Assembly: GCA_964608325.1 (NCBI GenBank)
Contig: CAZSMX010000032.1
Location: forward strand, 1 to 5,536
Source: CAZRVH01 sp964608325
GTDB taxonomy: Bacteria; Patescibacteriota; Gracilibacteria; Peribacterales; Peribacteraceae
Direction: 5' to 3'
DNA length: 5,536 bases
Positions 4,982 to 5,536 of this stretch are shown in pieces (within the stretch, counting starts at the first letter, position 1; every line of letters starts with the position of its first letter). The notes under the pieces were generated by a model. It was not told the origin of the DNA. It saw nothing but the letters and a program-made list of their open reading frames with translations, and made no database searches. Made by a program: the position numbers and the translations under genes.

Positions 4982-5356
4982 ATGCACTTCCTTCACCTCC
5001 TCATCGGCTTTCTCATTCCTATCGCCTCAGCCCAAGGTGGCTTTGCATCCGAGGGGCCGGGCGTTAGCGATATGTGGGAAATGATTTGTTCCACGCTGCC
5101 GTTTTGCAACGTCGGTGCGGACGCCCCGAAGCTAGTAGCGGAGAGGGGATCCCAGATCCTCATGCCGGTCATCGTCGGGGCCGCGGTGTGCGCCGGTATC
5201 TACGCCGGTATCCAGATCATGCGCGCACAGGGAAGCGGCGACGGAATCGACAAGGCGAAGGAGACCGTCATGCATGCCGTCATCGGCGTCGTGCTGATGC
5301 TCATCACGCTTTCCATTTTCCGGTTCGCGATTACGGTGGTGGGATGGTTTTCTTGA
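4982..5356 (+). CDS. VirB2/TrbC-like pilin subunit
   Basis: The gene encodes 124 residues from ATG 4982, one base after the TGA of the preceding gene (TGATATG), so coupled translation is likely; no Shine-Dalgarno sequence is present. A short signal peptide (1-17, ending IASA before Q18) leads to a periplasmic segment with C36-x5-C42. Helix 1 follows (about 60-80, MPVIVGAAVCAGIYAGIQIM), then the loop RAQGSGDGIDKAKETV and helix 2 (about 97-120). Length, cleavable signal, two helices and a glycine-containing basic loop all fit VirB2/TrbC pilins of type IV secretion or conjugation systems, including the pilin-like proteins often found in CPR genomes. No ATPase or other secretion component is in the window, so assembly into a filament is inferred. 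Hairpins follow the stop. Confidence 0.75.
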   Translation: MHFLHLLIGFLIPIASAQGGFASEGPGVSDMWEMICSTLPFCNVGADAPKLVAERGSQILMPVIVGAAVCAGIYAGIQIMRAQGSGDGIDKAKETVMHAVIGVVLMLITLSIFRFAITVVGWFS

Positions 5357-5359
5357 CGG

Positions 5360-5392
5360 CATGAGAGACAACCCTCCGGGTTTTCTCTCATG
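5360..5392 (+). terminator. Hairpin directly after the pilin-like operon
   Basis: CATGAGAGA (5360-5368) pairs with TCTCTCATG (5384-5392). After one C-T mismatch, AACCC (5370-5374) pairs with GGGTT (5378-5382) around loop TCC. It starts four bases after the stop codon. There is no T-tract behind it, so it may protect the 3' end of the mRNA or attenuate transcription rather than stop it alone. Confidence 0.55.
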
Positions 5393-5412
5393 AACTCTCT
5401 TTCCGGCAAGGA

Positions 5413-5460
5413 GTTGCTCCAGCCCGGCAGAGCCGGGCTTCGCAACTGTTTGTTTGATTT
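5413..5460 (+). terminator. Second, stronger terminator hairpin with T-rich tail
   Basis: A perfect eight-base-pair stem AGCCCGGC/GCCGGGCT (5421-5428 with 5432-5439) is extended below an internal bulge by GTTGC (5413-5417) with GCAAC (5442-5446). A T-rich tail (TGTTTGTTTGATTT, 5447-5460) follows on the plus strand. This is the best candidate for the true end of the pilin-like operon transcript. Confidence 0.65.
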
Positions 5461-5510
5461 GATAGCGCATTTGGGGTTCCATTGAGTCTTTCGCGGATGC
5501 CGGAGGAGGG

Positions 5511-5516
5511 TATAGT
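5511..5516 (+). promoter_or_regulatory. -10 element of the right-edge gene
   Basis: TATAGT lies nine bases before an ATG at 5526. A purine-rich GGAGGAGGG (5502-5510) sits upstream of this hexamer, too far from the ATG to serve as a Shine-Dalgarno sequence. No -35 is convincing; TTGAGT (5482-5487) is 23 bp away. Confidence 0.4.
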
Positions 5517-5525
5517 GTGCGGGCC

Positions 5526-5536
5526 ATGACGAACCG
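5526..5536 (+). CDS. Start of a further gene, cut by the window edge
   Basis: ATG at 5526 opens a frame (M-T-N-R) that leaves the window after eleven bases, so nothing can be said about the product. It is called a gene start only because it follows a terminator and sits nine bases after TATAGT, the same arrangement as most gene starts in this window. Confidence 0.35.

Overview
The window looks like a chromosomal segment from an uncultured bacterium, most plausibly a member of the Candidate Phyla Radiation (Patescibacteria), perhaps a GC-rich lineage such as Peribacteria/Peregrinibacteria. That placement is inference. It rests on small VirB2-like membrane proteins in an operon, a secreted DUF4015 (putative glycoside hydrolase) protein, short intergenic gaps and very few Shine-Dalgarno sequences. 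TGA is used as a normal stop (three genes here end in it), which argues against the recoded Gracilibacteria/Absconditabacteria. Coding regions favour G/C-ending codons.

Layout. Positions 1-530 hold two minus-strand genes: the N-terminal part of an unknown protein cut by the window edge, and a 99-residue protein with three predicted membrane helices. A 38-bp divergent promoter region separates them from a plus-strand TatD-family metal-dependent hydrolase (569-1330). Next come a minus-strand tRNA-Arg(CCG) and a minus-strand YkvA/DUF1232-family membrane protein (1543-1806). A 145-bp AT-rich divergent promoter region leads to a 420-residue exported DUF4015 protein (1952-3214). A hairpin separates this gene from a convergent 55-codon gene of unknown function. 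The stretch 3435-3711 holds no convincing gene but contains an inverted repeat and a degraded duplicate of the 5' half of the following tRNA-Gly(GCC).

From 3905 a compact three-gene operon follows. Its genes join by a one-base stop/start overlap (TAATG) and a one-base gap (TGATATG). It encodes four VirB2/TrbC-like two-helix hairpins: one each in genes 1 and 3, and two in tandem in gene 2. These are probably pilin-like or channel-forming subunits of a type IV secretion or conjugation-type apparatus, or a lineage-specific surface filament. Two hairpins close the operon, and a further gene begins at the right edge.

The most unusual window-wide signal is the arrangement of gene starts. Nearly every isolated gene has a -10-like hexamer only 6-10 bases before its start codon and no Shine-Dalgarno sequence. 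This suggests leaderless transcription as the default here. The one clear exception is the 55-codon gene, which has a GGGAG ribosome-binding site.
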